From an uncultured bacterium (GTDB taxonomy: Bacteria; Verrucomicrobiota; Lentisphaeria; Victivallales; UBA1829), in the NCBI GenBank assembly GCA_900549415.1, contig URNX01000023.1:1-50694 (forward strand): a stretch of 50,694 nt of DNA, read 5' to 3'. Shown one piece after another: positions 24,522-33,531 of this stretch. Numbering within the stretch: the first letter of the stretch is position 1; every line of letters starts with the position of its first letter. Below the pieces are notes generated by a model, which had not been told where the DNA came from, made no database searches, and saw nothing but the letters and a program-made list of their open reading frames with translations. Made by a program: the position numbers and the translations under genes.

Positions 24522-25502
24522 ATGCAAAACGGACAAGCTGAAATATTGGAAATGATTCCGGAAAAACTGGAACGGATGCGAAAGGAGATCGGACGGAAAG
24601 TATATGGACAGGAAAGACTTGCAAATCTGCTGCTGGCGGGAATCCTTGCACGCGGGCACTGTCTCCTGACCGGCGTTCCCGGGCTGGCAAAGACCATGCT
24701 GGTTTCCACGCTTGCGGAAATTGCGGAACTCGATTTCAAACGCATCCAGTTCACGCCCGACATGATGCCGGGGGACGTCACGGGAAACGAAATTCTGGAA
24801 ATCGACAAACTTTCCGGAGAACGCATGTTCAAATTCATGCCGGGTCCGGTCTTTGCGCAGCTGCTTCTGGCGGATGAAATCAACCGCACGACGCCCAAGA
24901 CTCAGGCGGCGCTTCTCGAAGCAATGCAGGAGCGGAGCGTTACCGCGGCCGGCAAAACGCATTCTCTGCCGGAACCGTTCTTTGTGCTCGCCACCCAGAA
25001 CCCCATCGAACAGGAAGGAACGTATCCGCTCCCCGAGGCCCAGCTGGACCGCTTTATGTTCGGGCTGACTGTCGATTATCCGTCGTTTGACGATGAAGTG
25101 AGAATCATCCGGGAGACGACCTCCGGAACTCCGGTTCCGCTGGAAAAAGTTGTCACGGCGGCGGAACTTGTGCAGATGCAGGAGGCGATCCGCTGGATTC
25201 CGGTTCCGGAATCGGTTGCGCTCCGGATTGCAAAAATCGTCCGGGCAACCCGGCCGTCGGCGGAGAACAAACTGGCTTCGCAGTATTTCCGCTGGGGCGC
25301 CGGACCGCGCGCGGGACAATTTCTGGCGCTTGCGGGAAAGGTTTTCGCAGCATTCGACGGACGCTCCGCCGTTTCCGAAGAGGATGTGATTCAGGCGCTG
25401 GAACCGGTTCTGCTGCACCGTCTGGTGCTCAATTACCGGGCGGAATCGGAGAATGCCGCATTGCCTGATTTGCTCAAAGAACTGCTGAAATCGGTCAAGT
25501 AA
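24522..25502 (+). CDS. MoxR-family AAA+ ATPase
   Basis: A 326-residue ATPase. Walker A is GVPGLAKT (51-58), Walker B LLLADE (114-119), followed by the MoxR signature NRTTPKTQAALLEAMQERSVT and ATQNPIEQEGTYPLPEAQLDRF. The family acts with VWA proteins as a chaperone for folding or metal insertion of envelope and enzyme complexes. ATG 24522 was chosen over those at 24504 and 24513 because AAGGGA (24507-24512) fits only this one. First gene of a five-gene operon; it overlaps the DUF58 gene in TAATG. Confidence 0.95.
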   Translation: MQNGQAEILEMIPEKLERMRKEIGRKVYGQERLANLLLAGILARGHCLLTGVPGLAKTMLVSTLAEIAELDFKRIQFTPDMMPGDVTGNEILEIDKLSGERMFKFMPGPVFAQLLLADEINRTTPKTQAALLEAMQERSVTAAGKTHSLPEPFFVLATQNPIEQEGTYPLPEAQLDRFMFGLTVDYPSFDDEVRIIRETTSGTPVPLEKVVTAAELVQMQEAIRWIPVPESVALRIAKIVRATRPSAENKLASQYFRWGAGPRAGQFLALAGKVFAAFDGRSAVSEEDVIQALEPVLLHRLVLNYRAESENAALPDLLKELLKSVK

Positions 25503-26416
25503 TGCCCGGCGCATCGGTTACAGATTATCTTTCCGTGGAGGAGCTCGCGCGGCTTCCGGATTTGGAACTCCGGGCGCGCTTCCTCGTGGAAGGCTGTTTG
25601 AACGGACTTCATCAAAGCCCGTTCCAGGGGTGCAACGTCGAATTCAAAGAGCATCGCGAGTATACGTACGGCGATGAATTCCGGAACATCGACTGGAATG
25701 TCTATGCCCGAACCGACCGTCTCTACATGCGTCTGCGCGAGGATGAAACCAACCTTTCCGCTGTTCTGCTTCTCGACCGCAGCGCGTCGATGGACTTTCA
25801 GGGGACGCGCGCGAAAATCAGCAAATATGCGTTTGCGCAGGCATGTGCCGCGGCTCTGATGCTTTTTCTCCGGAGGCAGGGCGACGCCTTTACGCTCGGG
25901 CTTGTCGGGAACCGCATGCCCGAGCTCGCCGCGCCCTCCGCTTCTGAAGTGCAGTTTCAGCGGATGCTTGCGGATCTTTCCGCTCCGGCGGATTCAGGAG
26001 ATTGCCGCTGGGAGAGAGCTCTTCCGCATCTGGCGCGTGCACTGAAACCTTACTCCATTGCGGTTCTGTTTTCCGATTTCTATACGGAGCCGGAAACACT
26101 TGCGCCTCTTCTGGATTTTATCCGGCGGAGAAATTGCGAAATTCTGCTTTTTCATATTTTCGACCCGGATGAACGCGACCTCTTTGCGGATGATTCCGTT
26201 CTGCTTCAGGATGCGGAGAGCATGGAGAAAATGATCGTGACTCCGGAGCTTCTGCGCGAAGATTACCAGCGTCTTTTCCGGACGCATCAGACGGCTCTTT
26301 CGGAGCTGGCGGCAAAATTCGGCGGCGAATATGTGCCGCTCTGCACGGAGCGTCCGCCGCTCGAACTCCTTGCCGCATGGCTCCGGCACAGGGAAAAAGC
26401 GGGGAGGCGGCGATGA
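25502..26416 (+). CDS. DUF58-family protein (VWA-like)
   Basis: A 304-residue protein, the standard partner of MoxR. The family core reads EFKEHREYTYGDEFRNIDWNVYARTDRLYMRLREDE, followed by a VWA-type metal site LLDRSASM (Asp92, Ser94, Ser96). It has no membrane segment, so it works in the cytoplasm with MoxR. The start overlaps the MoxR stop by one base; the end overlaps the BatA-like gene by four (ATGA). The C-terminal basic tail (REKAGRRR) is short. Its client is unknown. Confidence 0.92.
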   Translation: MPGASVTDYLSVEELARLPDLELRARFLVEGCLNGLHQSPFQGCNVEFKEHREYTYGDEFRNIDWNVYARTDRLYMRLREDETNLSAVLLLDRSASMDFQGTRAKISKYAFAQACAAALMLFLRRQGDAFTLGLVGNRMPELAAPSASEVQFQRMLADLSAPADSGDCRWERALPHLARALKPYSIAVLFSDFYTEPETLAPLLDFIRRRNCEILLFHIFDPDERDLFADDSVLLQDAESMEKMIVTPELLREDYQRLFRTHQTALSELAAKFGGEYVPLCTERPPLELLAAWLRHREKAGRRR

Positions 26417-28278
26417 TGACATTTGCATTTCCAGCGTTCCTTTCCGGACTTCTTCTGCTTTCCGTTCCGCTGATTCTGCATCTGATGAAACGGAAGCCGG
26501 AATTTGTCCGCCGATTTCCGTCGCTGTTCTTCTTCCGCAAGTCACTGGCGCGCAAGGAACGGCGCAACTCTTTGCTGAAATATCTGGTTCTGATCTGCCG
26601 TCTGCTCGGTTTTGCGTGTCTGGCGCTCGGTTTTGCGTACCCGGTGACGGCGAGTTACCGATTGAAACCGCAGGAGGCAACGGTTGTTCTGATCGACGGT
26701 TCATTCAGCATGCCGGACGATATTTCCATTCAACGCTGGCTGTCGGCGATGTCTCCGGAGAATCCGACCCTGTTCTGCGTCGTTTCCAATTCGCTCAACT
26801 GGAGCGGCAATTTTGAATCCTCCCGGGACGGGCTGGAGACGTGGTTTGAGAAAGACAGAAAAACTTTTCGGAGTTCCTCGTTCCGCACCGCTCTGATTGC
26901 GGCGGACAGCCGGCTCGGTTCAGTCCCGGCGAAGAACCGGCGGATTGTCGTTTTGACTGACGGACAGCGCGTCCCGTGGGAGCGTGTCGATTTTTCACGC
27001 AAGCTCCGCAACACTTCCGAGCTCAAAATCGAAATTCCGGGCGGTCAGGAGGGCGGAAACCTTGCAGTGGAGTCCGTCAAACAGCTTCAGCAGTATACCG
27101 AAGTGACGCCGCGCATATCCGTCATTGCAGCCGTGCGCAATTACAACCCGTCGCCGCAGAGTGTGAACATTTCCGTCTATTTGGATGACAAGGAGGTTGA
27201 CCGTGCGGAGCTGACCATTCCGGCAAACGGGAAAGCGGAGGCGGAATTTTCGCTGATTCCCGGCAAGGAGTTTCGTCCGCATGCGGGTGAAATCCGGCTC
27301 TATTCGACCGCATCTGCGGCGAACCGTTACCGGGAGGATGATATCCGTTATTTTGCCCTGAATCCGGTTCGCACACCGCAAATTTTCTATTCCGGAGCAA
27401 CCTCCGGATTTATCCCTGAAGTCCTTGCAGTTCAAAGGCTTGACAAGGATTCTGTCCCGTTGGCGGAGAAAGCGGATCTGCTGATTTTCGATTCGGTTCC
27501 GCCAGGAGCCGCTGCGCTTGCGGAAACACAGATGAAAAACGGCGGAACCGCGGTGATTCTCCGGAACAATTCCCGCGAATCCGCCGCTCTGCTCGAACAC
27601 TTCGGAATCCGCACGCGCCGCAAAAGCGTTCCGGGTGTTCAGCATCTGGCAACGCTTCAGTTTGAACATCCGGTTCTGCGGGACTACCTGAAAGTCAATG
27701 CCGGTTCGTGGTTCGATATACTGTTTTTCGATGTTCCCCATCTGACCGTTCCTCCGGACGCCTCCGTTCTTGCCGCGTTTGACAACGGCGCACCTGCGAT
27801 TCTGGAACTGCGCTCCGGCGCGGGAAGGCTTTTTGTTTTTGCCGCGCGCCCCGGACGGGAGGCGACCAACTGGCAGACCTTCGGGAACTTCCTTCCGTTC
27901 TGGCGGGAACTCGCGCTGTTTTCTGCGAAACCTCAGAAAATCCCGCCGGAACTGACGGTCAACGGTTCGGCTCTGACTTTGCCGGACGGAACGGTTCTGT
28001 CTCTCGACAAACCCGGCAACAGCCTTGCGGACGGGCGCATCTACAGCGTCAATGTTCCGGCTGTGGAAAGCAATCCTGCGTCCGTAGAGACCGCCGGATT
28101 TGCGGAAAAACTTCTTGATCCGGCAGTGAAGGCGCGTCTGGAAACGGAGTTCCTTTCGCGGGATGAACAGCTGAAAGCCGCTTCATCCGCTGGTTCGGTC
28201 TGGCGCGCGCTTCTTGCGGCCGCGCTGATATTCTTTCTTCTTGAATTTCTTTTTGCGAACAGGACGGTGCGCGGATGA
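26413..28278 (+). CDS. BatA-like membrane protein with VWA domain
   Basis: A 621-residue protein. The first ~80 residues are the BatA N-terminal double-membrane domain (FAFPAFLSGLLLLSVPLIL, HLMKRK, FPSLFFFRKS, then a second helix LICRLLGFACLALGFAYP). A VWA domain follows with VVLIDGSFSM (Asp95, Ser97, Ser99). The middle is beta-rich and probably periplasmic (VAAVRNYNPSPQSVNISVYL), and a third helix lies close to the C-terminus (LLAAALIFFLLEFLF). ATG 26413 gives a 4-base overlap with the DUF58 stop and follows GGGAGG; ATG 26416 is equally possible. Bat proteins act in envelope stress tolerance in Bacteroides and Leptospira; here only topology is certain. Confidence 0.88.
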   Translation: MMTFAFPAFLSGLLLLSVPLILHLMKRKPEFVRRFPSLFFFRKSLARKERRNSLLKYLVLICRLLGFACLALGFAYPVTASYRLKPQEATVVLIDGSFSMPDDISIQRWLSAMSPENPTLFCVVSNSLNWSGNFESSRDGLETWFEKDRKTFRSSSFRTALIAADSRLGSVPAKNRRIVVLTDGQRVPWERVDFSRKLRNTSELKIEIPGGQEGGNLAVESVKQLQQYTEVTPRISVIAAVRNYNPSPQSVNISVYLDDKEVDRAELTIPANGKAEAEFSLIPGKEFRPHAGEIRLYSTASAANRYREDDIRYFALNPVRTPQIFYSGATSGFIPEVLAVQRLDKDSVPLAEKADLLIFDSVPPGAAALAETQMKNGGTAVILRNNSRESAALLEHFGIRTRRKSVPGVQHLATLQFEHPVLRDYLKVNAGSWFDILFFDVPHLTVPPDASVLAAFDNGAPAILELRSGAGRLFVFAARPGREATNWQTFGNFLPFWRELALFSAKPQKIPPELTVNGSALTLPDGTVLSLDKPGNSLADGRIYSVNVPAVESNPASVETAGFAEKLLDPAVKARLETEFLSRDEQLKAASSAGSVWRALLAAALIFFLLEFLFANRTVRG

Positions 28279-30575
28279 AAAAAACGCCGGAACAGCTTCT
28301 GAATCTTGCATGGAGTTCCCGGAACTTCAATGCTGTATATGTGCTTGTGCTTTTTGCGCTTCTGCTTCTTCCGCTTTCCCGTTTTGTTCCGGAAATCCGG
28401 ATTGTTTCGCTGCTGCTGATTCTTTCCGCTCCGGTGGTTTGCCTGCTCCGCTGGAAGAGCAAAAAGAAGTGCGTTGCGGAGCTGGACCGTCTGGCTCATG
28501 CGCATTCCGCGCTTGAAGCGTGGCTGGAACTTCCGGAGAATCACCCGCTGAAGAGTCGCCTTTACGGGCAGGCGGAACAGGCTTACCGCTCGTTCAGAGC
28601 GCCTTTGTGGATGTTTCTGCATGCGTGGCTGATTCCGCTTATTCTGATGGCATCACTGGGAGTGATTCAGCTTCTGCGCTGGAAAACGGTTCCGCCGCGC
28701 GCGGAAAAGACGGAAGCCGCTGCACCCGTTCCGGAAAAGAAGACAGCGGAGCGGGAGGAGTTCGCGGAACTCGTTCTGACTCAGCCGGATGCGGATCTGC
28801 GGGCAAAGCCGCTTGATGAACTCGAATGGGAGGGCGCCGGGCTTTCCGCGCGCGGATTCCGCTCGATTGTTCTGGAAGTCTCGGTCAATGGGAAGAAACG
28901 CAAGGCGCTCGCGCCGGATTCTCTTCCGGCTCAGAAGGGGACAATCCGTTTTCAGGGATTCCTTGCGCTTGAGGAACTGGACGTGGAACCGTTCGATCTG
29001 GTCAGCTGTCACCTTGCGGGGCAGGCGGTGACGGCGGATGGAACCCGTCCGGTTTTGAGCACTCCGTGCTTCATCGAAGTGCGCCCGTTCCGGGAAGATG
29101 TGCTCACGCCGGAGCAGATTCCGGATTTTGCGAACAAGCGGAAAATGTTTGAAGCCCATGCCGCGATTACTCTGATTCTTGAGAATCAGCTGGAACTGAA
29201 CAAACTTCTTTTCACTGCCAAGATTCTGCAGGCGCGCGGCTCAATGAAGGAGCATGAAAACGCTTATTCCGAGCTCCGATCCGGCCAGACTTCACTTGCG
29301 AAAGAGCTGGATGTCCTGCTGGCGGATCCGGAAAGCCGTTTCATGCCGGCGGATGCGGTCAATCATCTGGAATCGGCGTATTCCGCGATGCGGAACGCCG
29401 TCGAACTGCTGGAGAAAAAGGATCTGGATCATGCTTCCGCTGCCCAGCAGACTGCGATTGCGGAGCTGATTCAGTCTCTCAAAAGCACAAAGAAAGTTCT
29501 TGTTCCGCGCGAAGACGGAAACGCATCGAAGCCGCCGGAACCTTTCCGCGATAAGCAGGAGTTCAAAGTCCCGCCCATGCCCGACTCGGAGAATCCCGAC
29601 CGCAAGCTCGCGGAACTGGAGAAGCGTCAGGAGGAACTCCAGCGGAAAATGAAGGCGGAGAACGCCGATCCGCAGGAACTTGCGGAGCAGCAGAACACTT
29701 TGCGCAAAGACGCCGCCCCGCTTGCCCCTCGCGCCGCCGGAGCTATGGCGGAATCGGAAGGTATGCTGAAATCCGGAAAACTTTCTCATGCCGCCATTGC
29801 CGGACAGAAGGCTCTTGCCGAGCTGCGGCAGGCGCGCCAGAAACTGGGGCGGCGCGCGGATGAATCCATGAAAAACGCGCTCCGGAACGCTCAGGCAAAA
29901 CTTCGCCGGAGTCAGGGAAAGACAACGCTGGGAGAGCTTGCGCAGGATCTCCTCCGCGAGGCGGTGAACCAGCACAAAAACGGGAAGCAGGAGTATGCAA
30001 AATCTTTGCTCCGCGCCGCGGAAAAAGCGGATCAGGGGGCAAAAGCGAAAAAGCCGGAAGCGTTTGCCGAAGAACTTTCAAATGAGCTTGAAACGCTGCG
30101 TCTGCTGGGACGTTCCCCGTCGGAAATTCTGCAGACAGGAGTTCAGAAACTGGATGAACTTTCGAAGCAGCTCAAGTTTGCGGCGCGTCATCCCGATCCG
30201 GCAAATCCGGAGGAGCTTTCCGCGTTGAAGGAGGAGAGCCGCGGTGAGCTGGATGATGTCCGCATTGCTCTGGAGCAGCTTCTCCGCAGTAACGGCAGAG
30301 ACCGCATGACGGAGAGTGTGCTTGCGGAAGCGAAGCGCATCTTGAATTCGGATGCTTTCTCCGAGTCGCATCGTGATGCGGCGGGGCGTGCGGCAATCCG
30401 GCTTTCGGTGGAGCTCTCGGGATTTGTCCGCGAGTTGCGGAAGGCGGTCGCGCGCGTGCAGATTTCCGCAAATGTCTATATCTTCAATCCCGATGACGTT
30501 CCGGAGCGTTACCGCCGGGAGGTCGGCGAATACTTCAAGCGTCTTTCGGAAAAACAGCAGGAGGAAAAACCGTGA
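28275..30575 (+). CDS. Membrane protein with long coiled-coil domain (DUF4175-like)
   Basis: A 766-residue protein. Two helices at about 20-58 and one at about 112-132 anchor it; then a beta-rich segment (about 170-285) resembling the extracellular part of DUF4175-type proteins of planctomycetes, and from about 290 to the end mostly charged helices and coiled coil (LAELEKRQEELQRKMKAE, LAEQQNTLRKDAAPL, ALAELRQARQKLGRR). It ends with a basic/acidic tail. The start ATG overlaps the BatA-like stop by four bases and the end overlaps the VWA gene by four bases, so all are translationally coupled. Its place between two VWA proteins suggests a scaffold bridging them; this is inferred, and the family call is tentative. 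Confidence 0.7.
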   Translation: MKKTPEQLLNLAWSSRNFNAVYVLVLFALLLLPLSRFVPEIRIVSLLLILSAPVVCLLRWKSKKKCVAELDRLAHAHSALEAWLELPENHPLKSRLYGQAEQAYRSFRAPLWMFLHAWLIPLILMASLGVIQLLRWKTVPPRAEKTEAAAPVPEKKTAEREEFAELVLTQPDADLRAKPLDELEWEGAGLSARGFRSIVLEVSVNGKKRKALAPDSLPAQKGTIRFQGFLALEELDVEPFDLVSCHLAGQAVTADGTRPVLSTPCFIEVRPFREDVLTPEQIPDFANKRKMFEAHAAITLILENQLELNKLLFTAKILQARGSMKEHENAYSELRSGQTSLAKELDVLLADPESRFMPADAVNHLESAYSAMRNAVELLEKKDLDHASAAQQTAIAELIQSLKSTKKVLVPREDGNASKPPEPFRDKQEFKVPPMPDSENPDRKLAELEKRQEELQRKMKAENADPQELAEQQNTLRKDAAPLAPRAAGAMAESEGMLKSGKLSHAAIAGQKALAELRQARQKLGRRADESMKNALRNAQAKLRRSQGKTTLGELAQDLLREAVNQHKNGKQEYAKSLLRAAEKADQGAKAKKPEAFAEELSNELETLRLLGRSPSEILQTGVQKLDELSKQLKFAARHPDPANPEELSALKEESRGELDDVRIALEQLLRSNGRDRMTESVLAEAKRILNSDAFSESHRDAAGRAAIRLSVELSGFVRELRKAVARVQISANVYIFNPDDVPERYRREVGEYFKRLSEKQQEEKP

Positions 30576-32833
30576 ACGAAACGCTCTTTTTCTGGGATTT
30601 TCCCGGCGGAACAGCCGGATTGTGCGCCGCCGGAGCACTGCTGCTGATTCTGTGCATCATTTCCGCGTGGACGACGCGTCGGCCGGTCGCTCTTCCCGTG
30701 CGGATTCTCATGGTGCTGATCCGTCTGGCGGCGTTCGGGCTTCTGCTTTACTGCCTCTGCTCGCCCCGTCTCGAAACGAAACGCCGCATCCGCGAATCCT
30801 CGCGATACCGTCTGGCGGTCGTGGTTGATGAATCCGGAAGCATGCGCAAACCCGGATTCTGGAAGCGGAGCCGTCTTCAGGATGCGGAACAGTATATCGC
30901 GGAAAATCTGAACCCGAAAGGTCGTTTCGATGTGGAGCAGTTCCGTTTTTCTGACTCCTTTCATCCGCTTTCGCAGGCGGCGGAGCCGGGAACCCGGACT
31001 GATTTTTTCGGAACGCTGGTTTCTCAGATTCCGGAGCTGGAGAGCCGCGGTTTTAACGGCGTGTTCTGGCTTACCGACGGTATTGACACAGCAGGGCGTG
31101 TGGAAGCGGAGACTGCGTTTTCCGCGCTCGCCGGATCGCAGATGCGTCACTTTTTCATACCCATGACCGCTCCGCTTGAAGCGCCTCCCTCGCTCGCCCT
31201 TAAAAAAATAGAAGCTCCGGCGCAGGCGTATTTGAATACGGAAATCCCGGTGACTCTGCTTGTTCGCCGCGTCAATATCAGCAAAAAAAGAAACGCCCGG
31301 CTGGTTCTGACGCGAAACAATATCCGTCTCGGGGAGTTCCCGATCGAGCCTGGAACCGGTGTGCAGACCATTCAGCAGCGTGTCGCGGTACGGAACATCG
31401 GAATCGACCGTTTCACCGCGGAACTTTTCCTCGACGGAAAACGGGTGGAGACGCAGAGCTGGACGGTTGCGGCTGTAACGCACAAGAGCACCCGCCAGAT
31501 TCTGGTTTACAACGGCGCGCTGGAATACGGCAACCGTTTTCTCCGGAACATCTTCCTGAACGATCCGTCGGTGAAGCTGGATATCGTATTCGCTCCGGGC
31601 GTCATTCAGGGGCGGCAGGCGGGTGAACCCGTGCGGCTTGACGACAGGCTGAGTCTCGAAAAATATGATGTCGTACTCCTTTTCAATCTCAACCGGAAGC
31701 AGATTACTCCGGAGATGGAACGGGTTCTGCGCAGTTATGCGGAGGATGGCGGCGGACTCATCTTCATCACGGGAAATCCGATGGTCGCGGCGGAGTTCGC
31801 AAATTCGCCGCTGGAAAAACTTCTTCCGGTCACCTTCTCGGAAAAGTACAATGAACAGAAACGCTACGATGCGCGTACCGCCGGAATCGTCCGTCTCATC
31901 ACCTCCGGACGCCGGCGCCCGACCGACTTCGATTATCCGCTTCAGCGCAACAGCGAGATGCGCTACAAGGAGCATCCGCTCCGGGATTTTGTGCTGACGC
32001 AGACCGGACAGGCAAGTCCGATTTTCCGCCAGCGTCTTGCGGATGGAAGTTTTACCTTCATCATCCCGCGTTTTGAAGATTTCGCCCCGGTCAGCAAAGC
32101 GAAACCTGCCGCCAATGTCCTTGCACGCTTCCGCGATGAGGCTGGAACCGATCACATTCTTATGGCGTATCAGAATTTCGGACAGGGGCGCAGCATGATT
32201 CTTGCAACCGACCCGCTCTGGCGCTGGAGACTGAAGACGGCGTCGGATGATCCCTCGTTCGAACTCTTCTGGAAGAACCTCTTTTCGTGGCTTGCGCTCG
32301 GACGAAGCTGTGACGCCGAGTGGCAGATTCCGAACCGGATTATGGAGGCCGGAGATGAAGCGGAATTTCTGTTCCGTCCCGGCTCCATGCTCACTCAGCC
32401 CGCCGCACTTGACTTCCGCATGAAGGCGGAGAACGGCGCGGAGACTGTGCTCGTTCCCTCGATGGAAAAGAAACGGATGCGCTTTGCCGTGCCTCTGAAA
32501 GAAGCCGGAAACTATACCCTGACCGCATTTTATGATGAAAAAGCGGTTGCTTCCGTCGATTTCACCGTGACGGCTCATTCGGGAAAACGGGATGAAGATT
32601 CCGCGCTGGATCCGGAACTTGCTCTGCTGGAACGCTTTGCGTCACTCTCGAATGTCCGTCTGCTCTCCGGAACGGAAGCGCCGGACTGGGACCGTGAGTT
32701 TCCCGCAGAGCATCTGGAACTTCTGGAGGAGACGACACTTCCGCTTTGGAACTCTCGTTGGATTTATCTTGCAGTAGCGGCGCTGATCCTGCTGGAATAT
32801 CTTATCCGCCGGGTGTTCGGGAAACTCGTCTGA
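30572..32833 (+). CDS. Membrane-anchored VWA protein with glutamine-amidotransferase-like domain
   Basis: A 753-residue protein. Two N-terminal helices (about 13-33 and 42-62) and one near the C-terminus (WIYLAVAALILLEYLI) place the bulk in the periplasm. The VWA site is VVVDESGSM (Asp86, Ser88, Ser90), with WLTDGIDTAGR as the second metal-site region. Later VLLFNLNRKQI, LRSYAEDGGGLIFITG and the following strands resemble the class-I glutamine-amidotransferase-like fold found in such large Bat-locus proteins, without a clear catalytic Cys. The start is GTG 30572 in a GTGA overlap, with AGGAGG (30559-30564) 7 bases before it. It ends two bases from the end of the convergent DUF4159 gene. Confidence 0.85.
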   Translation: MNETLFFWDFPGGTAGLCAAGALLLILCIISAWTTRRPVALPVRILMVLIRLAAFGLLLYCLCSPRLETKRRIRESSRYRLAVVVDESGSMRKPGFWKRSRLQDAEQYIAENLNPKGRFDVEQFRFSDSFHPLSQAAEPGTRTDFFGTLVSQIPELESRGFNGVFWLTDGIDTAGRVEAETAFSALAGSQMRHFFIPMTAPLEAPPSLALKKIEAPAQAYLNTEIPVTLLVRRVNISKKRNARLVLTRNNIRLGEFPIEPGTGVQTIQQRVAVRNIGIDRFTAELFLDGKRVETQSWTVAAVTHKSTRQILVYNGALEYGNRFLRNIFLNDPSVKLDIVFAPGVIQGRQAGEPVRLDDRLSLEKYDVVLLFNLNRKQITPEMERVLRSYAEDGGGLIFITGNPMVAAEFANSPLEKLLPVTFSEKYNEQKRYDARTAGIVRLITSGRRRPTDFDYPLQRNSEMRYKEHPLRDFVLTQTGQASPIFRQRLADGSFTFIIPRFEDFAPVSKAKPAANVLARFRDEAGTDHILMAYQNFGQGRSMILATDPLWRWRLKTASDDPSFELFWKNLFSWLALGRSCDAEWQIPNRIMEAGDEAEFLFRPGSMLTQPAALDFRMKAENGAETVLVPSMEKKRMRFAVPLKEAGNYTLTAFYDEKAVASVDFTVTAHSGKRDEDSALDPELALLERFASLSNVRLLSGTEAPDWDREFPAEHLELLEETTLPLWNSRWIYLAVAALILLEYLIRRVFGKLV

Positions 32834-32835
32834 TT

Positions 32836-33531
32836 TCAGTGGAACATGGAATAGACGTAGATGTTCGCCGCCATTTTGAGCGCAAACGTGCGCTGTCTCT
32901 GGGTGAAATGGAATCCGACCCAGCCGCAATGAAGATCGCTCGAATTCATCAGCGCCACGAGGCGTCCCTTGTGCCATGCCCCCCAGAGACCGTTGTTGAC
33001 GCCCTGCAGATGCGCCCAGTCGGTGATGGTGTAGTAGGTGTGGAAAACGTCGTCGCTCATGGGAATGCGCCGCATTTCAATTTCCGGCAGAATCTCTTTC
33101 AGCAGAGTGCGGACGCTGTCGAAAAAGAGATCCTCTTTGATCTGGCGCAGGGCGACGCAGTCGTCCACGAACAGAAAACCGCCGCGCAGGATGTATTCCC
33201 TCAGATTCCGTTTCTGCTGCGGGGTTGCATCGATGGCGCCTTTGCCGCTGAGAAAGAGAAGCGGAAAGTCGGTCATCTGGTCGAGACGGTCGATGTCCGC
33301 GATGTTCCATTCGAGCTTCATGTTCATGGAGGTGTGTTTGCGGAGCCAGTCAACGATGATGATGTCTCCGCTTGGATGATAGAACCACCCGAGACTGTCG
33401 CCTTGACGGTATCCGGTTGTCGGGAACTTGAGCCGCGCCCATGAGATACGGCTTCCGCGCGCATTTTCGAACGGTTCCGAAGCGTACGGCAGAAGTGGAA
33501 AGAGAAGCAGAAGCAACAGCAGATATTTCAT
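32836..33531 (-). CDS. Secreted DUF4159 protein
   Basis: A 231-residue exported protein, signal peptide ending PYASE or nearby. It carries the DUF4159 core: FPLLFLSGKGAIDATPQQKRNLREYILRGGFLFVDDC, then LPEIEMRRIPMSDDVFHTYY and a closing QRTFALKMAANIYVYSM. The fold resembles glutamine-amidotransferase-like domains without catalysis. DUF4159 genes usually lie inside MoxR/Bat operons; here it is the last gene of the opposing operon and meets the VWA gene tail to tail. AGGAG (33543-33539) is 7 bases from the ATG, which overlaps the transglutaminase stop by four bases. Confidence 0.88.
   Translation of the reverse strand: MKYLLLLLLLFPLLPYASEPFENARGSRISWARLKFPTTGYRQGDSLGWFYHPSGDIIIVDWLRKHTSMNMKLEWNIADIDRLDQMTDFPLLFLSGKGAIDATPQQKRNLREYILRGGFLFVDDCVALRQIKEDLFFDSVRTLLKEILPEIEMRRIPMSDDVFHTYYTITDWAHLQGVNNGLWGAWHKGRLVALMNSSDLHCGWVGFHFTQRQRTFALKMAANIYVYSMFH

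Noticed and set aside
32826..32840. Terminator between the convergent VWA and DUF4159 genes
   Set aside because: Only two bases separate the stop codons and no hairpin with a T-run is present, so transcripts probably overlap here.
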